Below, piece after piece: positions 33,233 through 45,824 of a stretch of DNA of 64,000 nt; the first letter of the stretch is position 1, and each line of letters begins with the position of its first letter. The stretch lies in assembly GCA_933207985.1 (NCBI GenBank), contig OW240916.1, positions 266,853,093 to 266,917,092 on the forward strand, written 5' to 3'. The position numbers and the translations under genes were made by a program. The notes under the pieces were generated by a model, which did not search any database, was not told the origin of the DNA, and saw only the letters and a program-made list of their open reading frames with translations. This DNA is from Pelobates cultripes. Taxonomy: Eukaryota; Chordata; Amphibia; Anura; Pelobatidae.

Positions 33233-34794
33233 CACCCTGTTTCAAATTATTATGCAAATTCTATTTAAGTGTCACAAAGATTAAATATTTTGTTTTTCAG
33301 TTTAACTCATAGATGGCATTGTGTCTCAGGGCTCTTTTGATCACTGAAAACAATCTCGGACACCTGTGATAATTAGATTGCCAGGTGAGCCCAATTTAAG
33401 GAAAAACTACTAAAAACTGCAATATGGGGAAGAAAAAGGGTCTTTCTGCTGCAGAAAAGAGTGACATAGTTCAATGCCTTGGATGAGGTATGAAAACATT
33501 AGATATTTCACGAAAACTTAAGCGTGATCATCGCACTATTATGAGATTTGTGGCTGATTCAGAGCACAGATGGGTTTGTGCAGATAAAGGCACATTGAGG
33601 AAGATTTCTGCCAGATCCATGCATCGGATCAAGTGAGCAGCTGCTAAAATACCATTACATAGCAGCAAACAGATATGTGAAGTTGCTGGTGCCTCTGGAC
33701 TTCATGGACATCAAGGTGTAGAGTTCTCCAGAGTCTTGCAACTGTGGATAAACCTTCTATTCGGCCACCACTAACCAATGCTCACAAGCAGAAACGGCTG
33801 CATTGGGCAGAAAAATACATGAAGACTAATTTTTAAACAGTCCTGTTCACTGATGAGTGCCATGCAACCCTGGATGGTCTAGATGGATGGAGTAGTGGAT
33901 GGTTGGCGGACGGCCACCCTGTTCCAACAAGGCTGCGACGTCAGTAAGGCGGTGGTGGAGTCATATTTTGGGTCGGAATCATGGGAAGAGAGCTGGTCGG
34001 CCCCTTTAGGGTCCCCGAAGGTGTAAAGATGACCTCTGCAAAGTATGTGGAGTTTCTGACTGACCACTTTCTTCCCTGGTACAGAAGGAAGAACTATGCT
34101 TTCCATAATAAAATAATCTTCATGCATGACAATGCACCATCTCATGCTGCAAAGAATACCTCTGCATCAATGGCTGCTATGGGGATAAAAGGAGATTAAG
34201 TAGTGGTGTGGCTTCCATCCTCCCCTGACCTCAATCCTATTAAGAACGTTTGGAGCATCCTCAAGCAAAAGATCTATGAGGGTGGGAGGCAGTTTACATC
34301 CAAACAGCAGCTCTGGGAGGCTATTCTGACATCTTGCAAACACATTCAAGCAGAAACTGTCCAAAAACTCACAAGTTCAATGGATGCAAGACTTGTAAAG
34401 CTGCTATCAAATAAGGGGTCCTATGTTAAAATGTAACGTGATCTGTTAAAATGTTTAAAAAGTTAAAATATTGTTATACGTTTGATTGAAATAGCTTTTG
34501 ATTTCAGTAAATATGCTGCAAATGCAACAAATGATTGTGTTAGACATGAACAATTTTTAGTTCTTTACAATCTATAAAGTGTTTTGAAACTTACTGTGCG
34601 TAATAATTTGAACAATGCATTGTAAGTTTTTTATGTTTAAAAAAAAATACTATTATCATTAGGAGGTTTGTTCAATAAAATTTGAATTGTACTCTTAATA
34701 GTTGATAACATGAGAGTTATGCTGACTGTTATTTACATCAATTATTTAGGTAAATGAGAAAAATATCATTTGCATAATAATTTGGAACAGGGTG
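33233..34794 (+). mobile_element. Tc1-type DNA transposon, full length but inactivated
   Basis: Bounded by TA on each side (33231-33232 and 34795-34796). Terminal inverted repeats: CACCCTGTTTCAAATTATTA at the left and the complement of TAATAATTTGGAACAGGGTG at the right, extending into ATGCAAAT. The length of 1,562 bp is typical of Tc1/mariner elements. It carries one plus-strand transposase gene. Confidence 0.93.
33424..34436 (+). pseudogene. Tc1-like transposase, degenerate
   Basis: Starts MGKKKGLSAAEKSDIVQCLG, a paired-like helix-turn-helix N-terminus continuing LDISRKLKRDHRTIMRFV. Catalytic blocks are visible: LFTDECHATLDG (first Asp), MHDNAPSHAA (second Asp) and WLPSSPDLNPIKNVW, in which the third acidic residue (normally Glu in NPIENVW) is replaced by Lys. 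In-frame TGA at 33484-33486 and several further stops and frameshifts. Length matches a normal transposase of about 340 residues. The protein would bind the terminal repeats and cut and paste into TA sites; this copy cannot. Confidence 0.92.
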
Positions 34795-34796
34795 TA

Positions 34797-35831
34797 GTCT
34801 TTTCTTTGCATATTCAATGTGGGCTAATAGTGAAAAGCCCTTATTATTTAGTTAATGCATGATTCTTTAGGATGCTCCCTTAACCATGCTATGGCCTGTG
34901 GTGGCACTAATATCCTCTTAATATTGTGATTTGTCAAGGACATGGCATGTTGGGTATGTCATATCTTCCAACATTTCAAATGGACAGAGAGGGACATTTT
35001 AATTTTAGAGCTATGACAAAGGGGTGACCAGGTGCAGGGCTATTCTGAGAAATTTTATGTAACAGTAATCTAGGATGAAAAAAACTCAACTCTATCTTTA
35101 AATCCCCCAGACGGGAATAAGGAAGTGGTATGGACCATTCACTACCGCATTTATTAATATCTACCACTAGACACCAGTTAGAGGATTTGGCAGGGTTGTG
35201 TGCCAGTGTCCTACCCTGTTTATTATCTTCCAATGTATATGCGGTGGAGGATAGGGCAAGGCTGTATGCCTAAAGTCTGCTCATTTGTTACTATCTTCCA
35301 CTGCATATAAGATAGAGGATTGGGAAAGGCTGTATGACAGGATCCTAGCAGTCTCATTTATGTGTCCCCAGCTCCCTCATGCACGTTGTCCACCAATGTA
35401 GGAATCATGCTTTCTTTGATACCATGCTGCCACCTTGAATTTCAAGTTCCTTGCAACATCCCCATACCTGGTACATATCATCAGGCATGTTTCTCCTGAC
35501 TGCAGAGAGATAAGGCTAGGTCCTTCTCCCAGATTCTTGCAGTGGTGGCCATCTGAAGAAATGCCCCAATCTCAGCAAGTAGGGCCATGGTCTAAATGGC
35601 ACCCTATTTGAAAGCACTGAGCTAATTGAGCAAGTTGCTTAGTAGTTCTGTCTTCTGTCTTTTATTGTATTTTAAATTTATACTACTGACCTGGTTTTAT
35701 TGTGATACAGAAACTGAGAATATACAACAAAAAACACTAAAAACACTCCCACAAGCAGTATTGTTAAATTACTTTCTAGTATAACGTTTTTTATATTATA
35801 AAATAGCACTTAGCTTGTTATATATATATAT

Positions 35832-35864
<33 letters not shown>

Positions 35865-37285
35865 CACGCACGCACGCACACACGCACGCACACACGCACA
35901 CCGGTAATGGGAAATATGAGCTATACATTTTGGATTTAGTATATTCTGACACTTCGCTGACACTTGGCTGACACTTCCCCTGAATCTTTGCCCCTGTGTG
36001 TCTACGGTTTGGATCTATTTCCCAAACTTGTCTTTGACCTTTGCTTGCTGTAGCTGTCTTTGAACCTTGCCCCTGGATATTAATTTTGGCCTATTTCTGG
36101 ACTACCCCTTCTGCATTTTCACATTATTATACCATTCAATTACTTAGAGACATGCATCATGGGTTCCTGTAATCAAAACCTTCCTGATACCTTTTTATTA
36201 TACTCCATTGCACACATTGTAGAGGATAGGTTGCCAGGACCCAACCCATCTGATTATTTCCCTTAACTGCGCTTGTACTTGGGGTTGAGTATAGGATGGG
36301 GTCATTGCCATCAACACAACAATAGACTAAAAAAAAAAAAAAAACACACAGCTTTTAATTTACCTATTTCATGAGGCGTTTCTCCTGGCTTATTATAGAT
36401 TTTCTTCTTGTTGTAATGTCATTTTTAATATACAGTCACTAAAATAATACTAATATAGTACTGCTGTCAAATCAAGAGAGCAAAGAGGGAAAAAGAGGAA
36501 GAGATAACGGAATGTAAAGGAAGCACAAAAAGTGCTATCGTTATCTTTAACATTTTTCTAACATGTTTTTTTAATAGGGGAACAATTTTACATGCACGTT
36601 GTAGCATGCTAAAATCATGTTCCCTTTTTAGCACAGCACATGACTGTTTTAAAATTCCGATAACAGTACCAAACAAAAAAAAAATTAGGTTTCTACCACC
36701 CTCTCTCCAAAGACATTAATTCAAAAACAAATTGCAAAAACTAAACTAAAATAGCCAAGTTGGAGAAAGAAATGGATAAGCTTTTATATTCGGCTATTTT
36801 GGTTACAATTTGATTTCCCAGTCACCAAAATCCACTACTTATGGAATAAATTCAAGAAGGTCTTATTTCAACAAGGATCTAGATGTAAAAAGTAATCATA
36901 ATCAGGAACTTTACACCAGCATTAAATTGGAGGCCAAGGCAACACCTTACACAATCGAGAATTGCGAGGGCTATAATTCTATAAGTGGAGATGTGAAGTG
37001 GTAGTACTCTGGGCTCGCAGGGCTGGCAACATTGGGCTTGGGGACAGGAACAAATGAGTATCTTATTTTGTGCATATAACTAAAATATGTCAGTGTGGAT
37101 GCTCCTAGTAACATGGAACATAGAATATATGTATTTGACGAATGGATGCTTTTAGAGTTGCGAGATGTAATATCATATACATGTTGATCAGCACCAGCAT
37201 TAAAACTTAGATATGCAGAGAAGAAATATGGGATACAGCTGTTACTTCTAAAACGAAAATAAATTATACATAGTGTAATATGTCA
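34797..37285. other. Non-coding interval, no gene recognised
   Basis: Includes a triplicated TGACACTTCGC-type motif at about 35948-35982 and common repeat phrases near 34960-35000. Microsatellites are listed separately. Confidence 0.5.
35820..35902. repeat. Compound (TA)n(CATA)n(CA)n(CACG)n microsatellite
   Basis: TA repeats grade into CATA, CA and then CGCA units. Alternating purine-pyrimidine throughout, so it has Z-DNA potential. Confidence 0.95.
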
Positions 37286-37289
37286 GAAC

Positions 37290-37336
37290 ATATATATATA
37301 TATATATATATTTTTATATATATATATATATATAAT
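37290..37336. repeat. (TA)n microsatellite with central T run
   Basis: Two TA tracts separated by TTTTT. Confidence 0.95.
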
Positions 37337-37339
37337 AAC

Positions 37340-37656
37340 ACTCATACTGGTAGCGCACATAATAGTATGCAGTTAATATTGCCTTAAGGATACCTCTCCT
37401 GATGGCGCTAGGGGGTGAATACTTTCTCTTTATGGATATCACTCTGCAGAAATCAGCATATAACAGGAACAACAGTCAGGAATAGGAGGAAGTGTAATTA
37501 ATTGCTTTTAATATGGCAATATGGTATAAAAGATAAACAAAATATATTAAAATAGCAAGTTGTGTAAAAAAAAAAAAAAACGGTCCTACGCGTTTCATTC
37601 TAAACTTAGCACTTCCTCAGGGACCACAAAGATGTAAAAACAAAGAATCCGGAGGC
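37340..37656. other. Retroelement-derived leader upstream of the LINE ORF1
   Basis: Includes an A15 run and, on the minus strand, CTGAGGAAGTGCTAAG and GAAACGCGTAGG (37585-37622), a phrase resembling the GCGTTTCGCC...CATCAGG sequence in the Penelope tail at 9862-9892. Function not known. Confidence 0.4.
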
Positions 37657-38828
37657 ATGGCCAACTACCTTGCTGAACAGACGTGCTGCTGTGGAGCTCC
37701 GTACCAGAAACAACACATAATAGGCGAAAAGTCCCAAAAAACGGCTCCCACAAACAGCCACACACAAGCCTCCTACCCAGAGACATCCATGGGGAGAAAA
37801 AATAAGAAATTCTGCCTCCCGGAGCTGCCAAAACCCCCCGATATTAGGCTCGGGTTTGCAAGGCCCTCTCTATCGGCTCCCTCCAAAATGGCGCCTGAAG
37901 CACTCAGTGAGACCTCGGACGACTCCCACGAGGACAGGGAGAGCCTTGCTTCGCCTCCAGCTGAAACTGGGGCTCACTACCAAGCCTCAGAGGAAGACTC
38001 CTCTCCTGTAACTAAACAAGACATAAGGGACCTGCTGGAAGAAATGCGGGAGGTGTGGAGAGCAGACCTGCTGAGCACAAAAAAGAAGGGGGGTGATTTC
38101 CAGCAGAGGCTTACAGTGGTTGAATCCAGAGATGGCGCAAAGGATCACCAGCTGCAGCACTCCAGTGACATGGTACAAGCCCTCAGCTCCCAAGTCCAGT
38201 CACTCACACACACAGTCACAACTCTGGAGACCCGGCATAGGCGGCGGAACAGCCTCATCCAGGGGCATCCCAGAGAGCGTTAGGGGAGAAGCCTTGTTGC
38301 CCTACATACACCACTTACTCACAGTGATGGGCATAAAGGGTGAGCGATAAGCCTGGCCTGATACTTTCAGCATTTTGGATCCGCAAAACTGCAACAGCGC
38401 CAGTGGATACGCCCAGAGAGACAATAGCGGTCACAAGAGACATGGTAACCTATTTTGCTGTCATGTCCCGCTCCACAGCCCTAGGCACAGTGCAACTGAA
38501 TGTTAGCACTGTGGCTTTCTATGAGGACCTCCCTTTCGCAACACTTGTAGAAAGGAGACAACTGGCACCTATAGCAAGAAGACTAAGGGAAGCGGAAATT
38601 ATATACCGATGGGGTGCAGACAGCTCCCTGGCAGTACCACGGGGAGACCAGACGCTCACCCTGTCCTCCAAACATGACCAGGAGACATTCCTCAGGAAGC
38701 TGAACATACAGGATGCGGATGAGAGAGGGGCCAGCGGAGGTGACAACCAAGCACTGCATCAGCCCAAGGGCAACAGGGGGCCGAGGAGAGACACCAACAC
38801 ACCGACTATAACAAAGAGACAGCCCTAA
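37657..38828 (+). pseudogene. L1/Tx1-type LINE ORF1 protein relic (frameshifted)
   Basis: The first frame (37657-38283) gives an acidic Ser/Pro-rich N-terminus, then VTKQDIRDLLEEMREVW and a coiled-coil-like stretch ending LETRHRRRNSLIQG, the junction of coiled coil and RNA-recognition domain in vertebrate L1-type ORF1p. After a frameshift, a second frame (about 38340-38828) gives DTPRETIAV, FYEDLPFATLVERRQLAP and IYRWGADSSL, the C-terminal RNA-binding domain. Length and layout match a normal ORF1p (about 380 residues). Family role: trimeric nucleic-acid chaperone of the retrotransposon RNP. The ORF2 (EN-RT) that should follow is absent. Confidence 0.8.
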
Positions 38829-39684
38829 GCTTTAGCAGGTGGCAACTCCAGTCCGCCTGATGTAATCTCGCTGGCCCTAGCAACTGTGATCCTTGGTTGC
38901 AGATAGCACGGTCCTCTAGGGTACAAACATGCACAGTCTTTAAAAGTAACTTAATTTCCAGGTACTTTATTGTTGAGCTTCACCACAGAGACAGCAGTAT
39001 ATGAAAACACAAATATAACACAAATCCCTATAAACAAAAACCTAGCTCGTCTGAGCACTAACTAACATCAGATTCCCTATCTTTCAGGGGTTAAGCTATA
39101 ACAAAATAATATTGGTTTCACCAACCTGGTGTCTTTGTCAGCTCTCAGCACTCCAGTGTTTAGTCAGCCTGTTGCTTCCAGCTCTTCAAGAGAGAAAACA
39201 AACATTCTCCCCTTACCTGCCTAGCAGGGAGGGGTTAATTCCCACTGCTGCAGCTGATTACCTGCAGCTGAGCAGTGGGTTGGAGACAGTCCAAAAACCC
39301 TGGCCTGGATCTATGTCTCCCAAGAAAACCGCTAAACTGCGGAGTGGAGCACTGGCCCACCCTGCTTTCCAAATGCTCCACCCCAGGGGTCCATAACTAA
39401 ATATTCATTTCGGTTATATACACACAGAAACACACACTCCCCCTGGGGTTAAAAATCATATGCCTCTCTGAACAATTAAGTTGAAATATAAACTCCCTCA
39501 CAGACCACCCCATTCACCTTATCACACAACCATACGGTACGGTGCACGAGAGAGCAGCCCTGGGACACTCGATCTAACAGAGGTCCAGAACCCCACACAA
39601 CTCCAGCTCCTGTACACAGAGACTTTCGCACCCCCCTGAGTGACACAACAGCAACTGCATAACACCCCTAAAACCAAAGCTAAC
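38829..39684. mobile_element. Probable LTR-like insertion adjoining the LINE relic
   Basis: The stretch from about 38870 to 39480 has the inverted phrase CTGCAGCTGATTACCTGCAG and GGAGGGGTTAATTCCC, which resemble LTR sequence. No clear ends or target duplication could be fixed. The short ORFs here are not recognised. Confidence 0.35.
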
Positions 39685-40321
39685 TGTGACGAAGTGCCCT
39701 TCGCCACTTTGTCCTGGAGAGGCCTGCTTGCCTGCCTCCTCCCCTGCGACTATGGCACCTGGGAGATTGTACCCTCTTAAACCAGCATTTGGACGTATGG
39801 ACTTTTATTGGACAGTGTATGGCCCTTTAAGAACAGTCTGTGAGCATAATGGGGCTTATGGACTTTTTATGGGACTGGCGCTGGCCCTTTAAGCACATTT
39901 TTGGGACATAGAGAAAATTGGGACATTGCCCCTTTAAGACGGTGTCCCCTGACTTGTTTGGGACACTGCCCCCAGTGTCCCCAGACCTGGTTAAAACCCT
40001 TTGTTCCTGGCTATTTCCCACTTGGTTCAGTAAATGGGGCTTACTGAACCAAGTACCAGACAGACGGACCACCCAGAAGTGTGCAGGCAATTTACCTCCC
40101 AGGCTGGGAGCCTGCTGTAGGTAAATTGCCGAACGCTGGGTGGCCGCTGTTCGCGCAAACGAACACTAAACACCAAACTATAGCAAACCGAAAACCAGAT
40201 CACAAATGTAAGGTGTGATTGGCTGGGAGCTGTACCCAATTCCCCTTTTTTCTAAATACCCTGCTGGACACATGCATTCCCCCGACATATGCTGCAGCAT
40301 ACACTAGTAAAAATTGTTACA
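39685..40321 (+). mobile_element. LTR (gypsy-like family, copy 3), opposite orientation
   Basis: Begins TGTGACGAAGTGCCC and ends AAAAATTGTTACA. Internally it is the reverse complement of much of 15540-15881 (GGACCACCCAGAAGTG, CTTACTGAACCAAGTACCA). No internal retroelement genes flank it. A clear 5-bp duplication could not be read at the ends. Confidence 0.68.
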
Positions 40322-42178
40322 CACAAATAATCAATGACATCAAATAAAAATACATACTGTCACATGCACTGTCTGATTCACACTTCCACAGAAATGCCCA
40401 CTGAATGAGACACGCATATGCACTCACAGAAACAGAGTAAAATGCACACTGACACATACATAAAGGAGCATACCAACACTACCAAACACACAAAGACAGA
40501 AACAAAATCCATGTTTTAACCATACCCCTGTTTGCATATGACTTTTATAGGGGGCTGGTGCAGAATGTCAGTATCCTACATGCTCTGGGAGGAAGGGATG
40601 TGAAATCACTCCCTCCCACCGCAACCCTGTTGCTGGGTCAGTCTGCTCGGGTGCCAGGCTGACAGGCTGCTAAATATAGTCCTGGTGCCAACTGGCACAC
40701 ATTTCATTAAAGGGTTTCATGTGAGTCTGAGCTTTAATGCCTTGATGGCAGCCCTTCATTGAATGGTGATGCCTACATTATTAATTTTGAGTGAAACATA
40801 GCCCCCTTTAACATTCCGCTCAAAAATTCACACTGTATTTCCCCAGTGACACAGCATATGCATTTTGTACATGATGGAAGAAAGCATCTTTGCAGTTTGC
40901 ACTGTTGCAATCAGGAAGTGGTTTTCAGAAGCCAAAAGCATCTTCCAAAATGACAGATGCTGTTCAGCTACTGATGTGGTGCGCTTTCAGTACGCAGCAT
41001 AGTAGCACGTTCTTTCCTCTGGCATTTCAAAACACAGCAGCAAATGCAATAGATGAAGTTTAAAGATTGCTTCATTTTTCATAGTTCTGTTGTGCACTCT
41101 GGGATTGTGAACATTGCCATTTTCATGGTAAATTAGAACTTTGCATCATACAGTGCAGAACAATCACTGACTTGTGGGAGCAGAATATCTCAAAATGTAA
41201 CAGTTATATCAAAATAGTATTGATAAAATAAGTGCATTACAATTTAAAGGGTTACTTTAATCACCAAGACCACTTCAGTGATTTGAAGTGGTATTGGTGT
41301 TAGGAGACTGTATGTACGCCTCACAGAGAAATGGGGCTTGTTATGCTCCCGACACATGTGGCTTAGGAAGCCCAGAACTTAAAGTCTTTCTTTACAGATT
41401 TGAAAGGGGTGACCTACTTACTAATGCCCAATAGGGCACTTTAAGTTTTAAAAAAAGATATGCCTTAAAAAGTAACTAGAGTAAGATTAACTGCTGAACT
41501 GACCTTACAAGAAATCGCATTGTTTTAATGGGAATCCAGCTAATTAATTACATTTGAAACAATTCACTAAGACCTTGCATGCTCACACATCCACAAGGAA
41601 TTATGGGGCATGATATGCTGAAAATGGCAGTGTTTACTACAAGGTTCCAGAGGTGTATGCCAGGCCCATCATGAAAAAAGAACCATTTATGACATGTACT
41701 AATTCTTGTGGTACTAGATATACAGACAGATATACATTACAGAGAGATGATGATAGACAGAGAGACAGATACAGGTAACATTGATGCGTACACATGACAC
41801 CAGTCCTCAAAAAATTCAATTCAATTCTAAACTTGGTCCTGCTGTGTTAAAATAACACATAAAATAACAGGACATTTTCGAGAGTTTTATAGTGTTTCAG
41901 CAGTGCTTTGTATATAGGCAGTGGTGGGTAGGCTGGCCACTAGAACAACTTTTTCAGAGAAAAGACAGTGTTCACATTACACCCTAGGCATACCCCCACT
42001 GACCACTCCTCATATAGCTAGAGGTGCATCCTGTGGCAGTGCTGTACAGTGTGACTGACATTCAGTGTCTCCCCTCTCTGCAAGCAGACACTGAACTTTC
42101 CTCATAGAGATGCATTGATTCAAGGGGAGGAAGGGGGGCAAGGGGAGGAAGGGGGGCAGTGGGTTAGATGGTGTTTTT
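40322..42178. other. Non-coding interval with CA-rich remnant and MITE fragments
   Basis: 40322-40520 is CA-rich. Around 41247-41310 a T2-like fragment (AAGGGTTACTTTAATCACC, GACCACTTCAGTGATTTG) is visible. No exon recognised. Confidence 0.5.
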
Positions 42179-42235
42179 AACACTATAGGGTCAGGAATAC
42201 ATGTTTGTGTTCCTGACCCTATAGTGTTCCTTTAA
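42179..42235. mobile_element. TTAA-ended MITE terminal hairpin
   Basis: AACACTATAGGGTCAGGAAT (42179-42198) pairs with 42209-42228 at 19 of 20 positions, followed by CCTTTAA (42229-42235). This is the terminal hairpin seen in other T2-like copies; the far end of the copy is diverged. Confidence 0.7.
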
Positions 42236-42243
42236 TCTCTCAT

Positions 42244-42432
42244 TTAAAAGGGACATCCAGACTTTAACCCCATTAATTAAATTTAAAAAAAAGTGATTTA
42301 ACTGGCAAAGACTTGAGCAGTGAGACTGCAAGGGCATGGTATATACACCAAAACCACTTCATTAAGCTAAAGTTGATTTGGTGCTTAAAGTGTCCCTATA
42401 AAGTTGTGTTGGTATCTGGAATGTCTCTTTAA
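42244..42432. mobile_element. T2/Kolobok-type MITE
   Basis: Begins TTAAAAGGGACATCC and ends GGAATGTCTCTTTAA. Contains AAAACCACTTCATTAAGC as in the copy at 50110-50200. 189 bp. Confidence 0.65.
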
Positions 42433-42639
42433 ATGAATACTTGCAATTTGTATTACAAAAAAATATATATAGTACTAGTATGTATATAAAATAGCATAAA
42501 TATAAGTCATGGTAGATATGAGACTATCAAAAGTAGATCACATTTACTATAAGGAATATTGAGAGAAATAAGGTAAAAAAAAGTAAAAAAGTAAAAAAAA
42601 AAGTAACAAAATGAAAAAAAGGAGCCAGTACCATTTGCA

Positions 42640-42713
42640 TCTTAAGGACACATGACATGTGTGACATGTCATGATTCCCTTTTATTCCAGAAGTTTGGTC
42701 CTTAAGGGGTTAA
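42640..42713. mobile_element. Short palindromic MITE (copy 1, left end incomplete)
   Basis: CTTAAGGACACATGACATG, an inner palindrome ACATGACATGTGTGACATGT, then AGTTTGGTCCTTAAGGGGTT ending in TTAA. Nearly identical to 49220-49299. Confidence 0.75.
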
Positions 42714-44788
42714 GGGTAATTCATATCATGAAGATAAAGTTTGATCATTTTTAAAAACAATCTACAGAGAAAATAGCTGTATGTATAGATTGCAATGTAT
42801 GAGCTATTTGGGCTATTCATCATACTCTGATTTGTAGCATACTGAAATGGGATTTTTAAACTTACTGGCTAAAACAGCTTTGACTATAGCTGACTATAGC
42901 TTGGACTATATTTCCATCATTTTGTAATTTGGGCTTCAATTTAAAATTTTGTGAATAACCCAGTATGCGTTCAAGGCGTTAGATGAGTGTAAATTATGTA
43001 AGTATAGTTATACACAAATGGGAATTATTATTTTTTTACTTAATCTAGTGATTTCTATGAATTATATTAACATTAGATTGCATTCCTACAAAACCACAGC
43101 ATATGTATTGACTATTTATTAATTACAGAATTAATAAATTATTTTTATTATTATTTATAAAGCACCAACAAAATCCGCAGAGCTGTACAGTAGGAGGACT
43201 AACAGACATGTAGTTATCGTTGTCATCAGACAAGCTGGAAATGCAGTAACAGAGTGGTCGATGGTTTTGCTCGATGAACTTACATGCTAGACATAGTGAG
43301 ATATAGTGACCCGAAAGGTAAGGGTAGGGTGGAAAAACTAGGTTCCTAGAAAAGTATTCACTAAGGGCTTGGTGGGTGTTTTTGGGTTGTTTTTTCTTTT
43401 TTGCTTTTTTAATGACAGTTGCAGGAGAGGAATCGGGGCATAGGGAAGGAATGCTGTTAACAGTTTAATTATTATGCATTCCCCCAAAAAATACTATCAG
43501 GGAAGAGTAAAATACCATTCAATAAGGTATATTATATTTTTTAAACATATTTTATTATACTATCTGTATCTGAAAACAGTTGTATTTCTGCTTCTGTTAT
43601 TTCAGAACCAGTATGGAATATTGCATAATATTACAAAATCTCTAAACATGTATATACAATGTAAGAATACTTTACATTATTTTATTTTAGGAAGTAACGC
43701 CAAACAGATGATATCTATGCTAAATTCCTGTTATATCCTTTCTTCGTGTGCTCCAATTAGTCCAGATCCTTCTGGAGAGATATGCAATCCTGTTCAGAAT
43801 GTGTCACTTTACCTAATTTTGCATCATCTTGTGTAGTTTTTAATGCAGTTCCCTTTTAGGGTGCCATCTGATGTACATTAGCCACTATTCAGGGATGGAC
43901 TGACAAAAATCTGGGTAAACTTAGATTCTGGGTTCGTTGACACACAAAATACACACATAACAATACACGCAGAGGTTTATTCACTAAGCAAAGGAAGTGT
44001 GGAATATTAACTATGAAGTTGCAAATTTTAGGTCCAAATATCGGAATAAATAGATCAATTGGAGATTTTTTTCACTTAAGATATTTTGCTCTGCAATGTG
44101 CAATTTTCTTGTTTGTCTGTAGTTCAAGTGTGTTGATGCAGGAATTTTTTTGTAGTAGTTTTAGAATGTGTGTAGAGGTACATTTGTGTTTATTTTCAGG
44201 GTTAATGAAAGCAATGTGTATTTTTGTGTACCGTCGAGATGCAAAAATAGATATGTGTGTATTGCAACCTTCATTACATGTTGTCCTTTGTGGTTTAGTT
44301 CAGGAGTAAAGAAATAAAGGAAATCTGTGGCTGTGATGCTCAGATCTCTTACTTGTTTTTTCTGCTGGTTCTGATCAGCGAGTACATTCATTGTGGTTGT
44401 AACTGTATCCCTGTATGCCCCTTTTAATTAGACCAATGTATGCACCAACAATCCCTTCATTTTAATTTCAAAAGGCTAATACCTATGCAAAATATGAATC
44501 GTTACAACTTTATAAGTATTTACATGTTGCTAAACTTGGTCTGTTGTATTTAAAGTCAGGGTAAAAATATATATATATTATTTTTTTTTTTAAAACAGTA
44601 ACAGAAAGTAAAAGAGTAACAGAGACTAAAGAACAAAACTATTGAGTGACAAAGGAGGAAATGTGTTACAATACCCGATCAGCTAAGCTGCAAGCCTCAA
44701 ACCAGGAAACCTTTGAAAGACCTGTGATGAGATGTGTTAACTGCACAATTTCTCATTTCAGCTGTTATTTTTTTCTTTCTGTTTGTAG
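42714..44788 (+). other. FYB1 upstream intron (3' part), no gene recognised
   Basis: AT-rich. Contains an L2 3'-end fragment and no open coding exon. Ends with a polypyrimidine tract and TTTGTAG acceptor (AG at 44787-44788) in front of the FYB1 exon. Confidence 0.6.
43139..43320 (-). mobile_element. L2-type LINE 3'-end fragment
   Basis: Carries the inverse of the L2 tail: ATTATTTATAAAGCACC then CCGCAGAGCTGTACAGTA, and GAACTTACATGCTAGA. A longer copy of the same tail is at 52474-52660. Confidence 0.7.
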
Positions 44789-45824
44789 GACACAAGCTCA
44801 AATGTAAAGTCGCTCGCAGCTAAGTTTAACTCGGTGCCTCATCCCATGGAGGATTCAGAGAAGTCACCTGTACACCCCGGTTTCAAGGGAATACAAGACA
44901 GAAGAGCTGGTTTTGAAAAGAATTTCAGCCCTGCTGTCGATTTTCAAGCAAAAAAGCCTGCTTCACCAAAACCAACATATGGCTTGAAACCTGTAACAGA
45001 TGAAGTAAAACCTTCAACAGCAAGACCCACCGTAGGAGTTAATAGAATTGGAGGCTCTTTTCAAGCTAACAAGGAAACTGAACCAAAAGGTGTCTTTCCA
45101 AAACCCCCAGGGTTCAAGCCTCCTGACCTGCACAAAGAAGAAGCCCGATCACCATTTCCTAAACCGATTGGAAATAAAACTGCTTTTGGTGGGACCCCTC
45201 CACAAGAACCTAGGTTTGGAGCTCTCAAGTCAGCATTTGAGCCAGAACATAAGGAAAATCAAGAAAAACCTGTATTTCCCAAACCATCTGCCATAAAAGG
45301 ACTCAATGCGGCCACAGAAAATGTATCAAAACCTATATTTCCCAAAAAGCCACAGCTGGGCGGGAAACCTCCAGGGAATGTTGGCACATTGCCTACAGAA
45401 AATGCAGTTAGCAACAATACCTTTGCGACTAAGACCTATTCAACATCTCTTGATAATAAGCCATTCATACAGTCTAAAGAACCCGCTGAAAGCAATGCTC
45501 AAGCGAATTCACGGCCAACGGGAATTAAATCTATCCAGAGTCCATTTCTGAAGCAAGCTGAGGAGGAACAGAACACTGGTGGCCCACGCCCAAATTTCCC
45601 AGTAAAAAGTTTTCAGAACAAAACGAGTCAAGATTCACTGTTCCCAAAACTGCAATCATCGGGTCAGGTGTCCAGGTTTGGGGAAAAAATTAAGGAACAT
45701 GCAGAACCCTCAGAACCCAAGAAAAAAACCCTGACTCCTATGTTTAAATTAGGTCCTGCACCCCGGAAACCCTTCCGACCACCAAAAGTAGACCTCACAC
45801 AATTTAAAGGTACAAAAGGAAATG
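44789..45824 (+). CDS. FYB1: FYB1 (ADAP) large first coding exon, partial gene
   Basis: Opens in phase 0 after TTTGTAG and ends at AATG|GTAAGT (donor at 45825, phase 1), coding 345 residues plus one base. The start DTSSNVKSLAAKFNS matches the conserved VKSL-AKYN N-terminus of FYB1. The middle has repeated proline/lysine motifs (FPKPPGFKPP, FPKPIGNK, FPKPSAIKG, FPKKPQLGGKPP), the disordered region that in mammals binds the SH3 domain of SKAP1. The end, PMFKLGPAPRKPFRPP then VDLTQF, closely matches the FYB1 block before the next exon. FYB1 is a cytosolic adaptor of T cells, myeloid cells and platelets linking receptor signalling to integrin activation. No stops or frameshifts. The helical SH3-like domains and tyrosine motifs are encoded by later exons not found here. 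The initiator ATG is not in this exon. The relative PRAM1 is a less likely alternative. C9 lies upstream on the same strand, as in human. Confidence 0.88.

Noticed and set aside
39522..40239. Several 60-90 codon ORFs in both strands
   Set aside because: They lie in LTR sequence that recurs elsewhere in the window and are not shared as conserved frames among copies.
43474..43836. 120-codon ORF shortly upstream of the FYB1 exon
   Set aside because: Phe/Leu/Ile composition typical of AT-rich noise; does not join the FYB1 frame.
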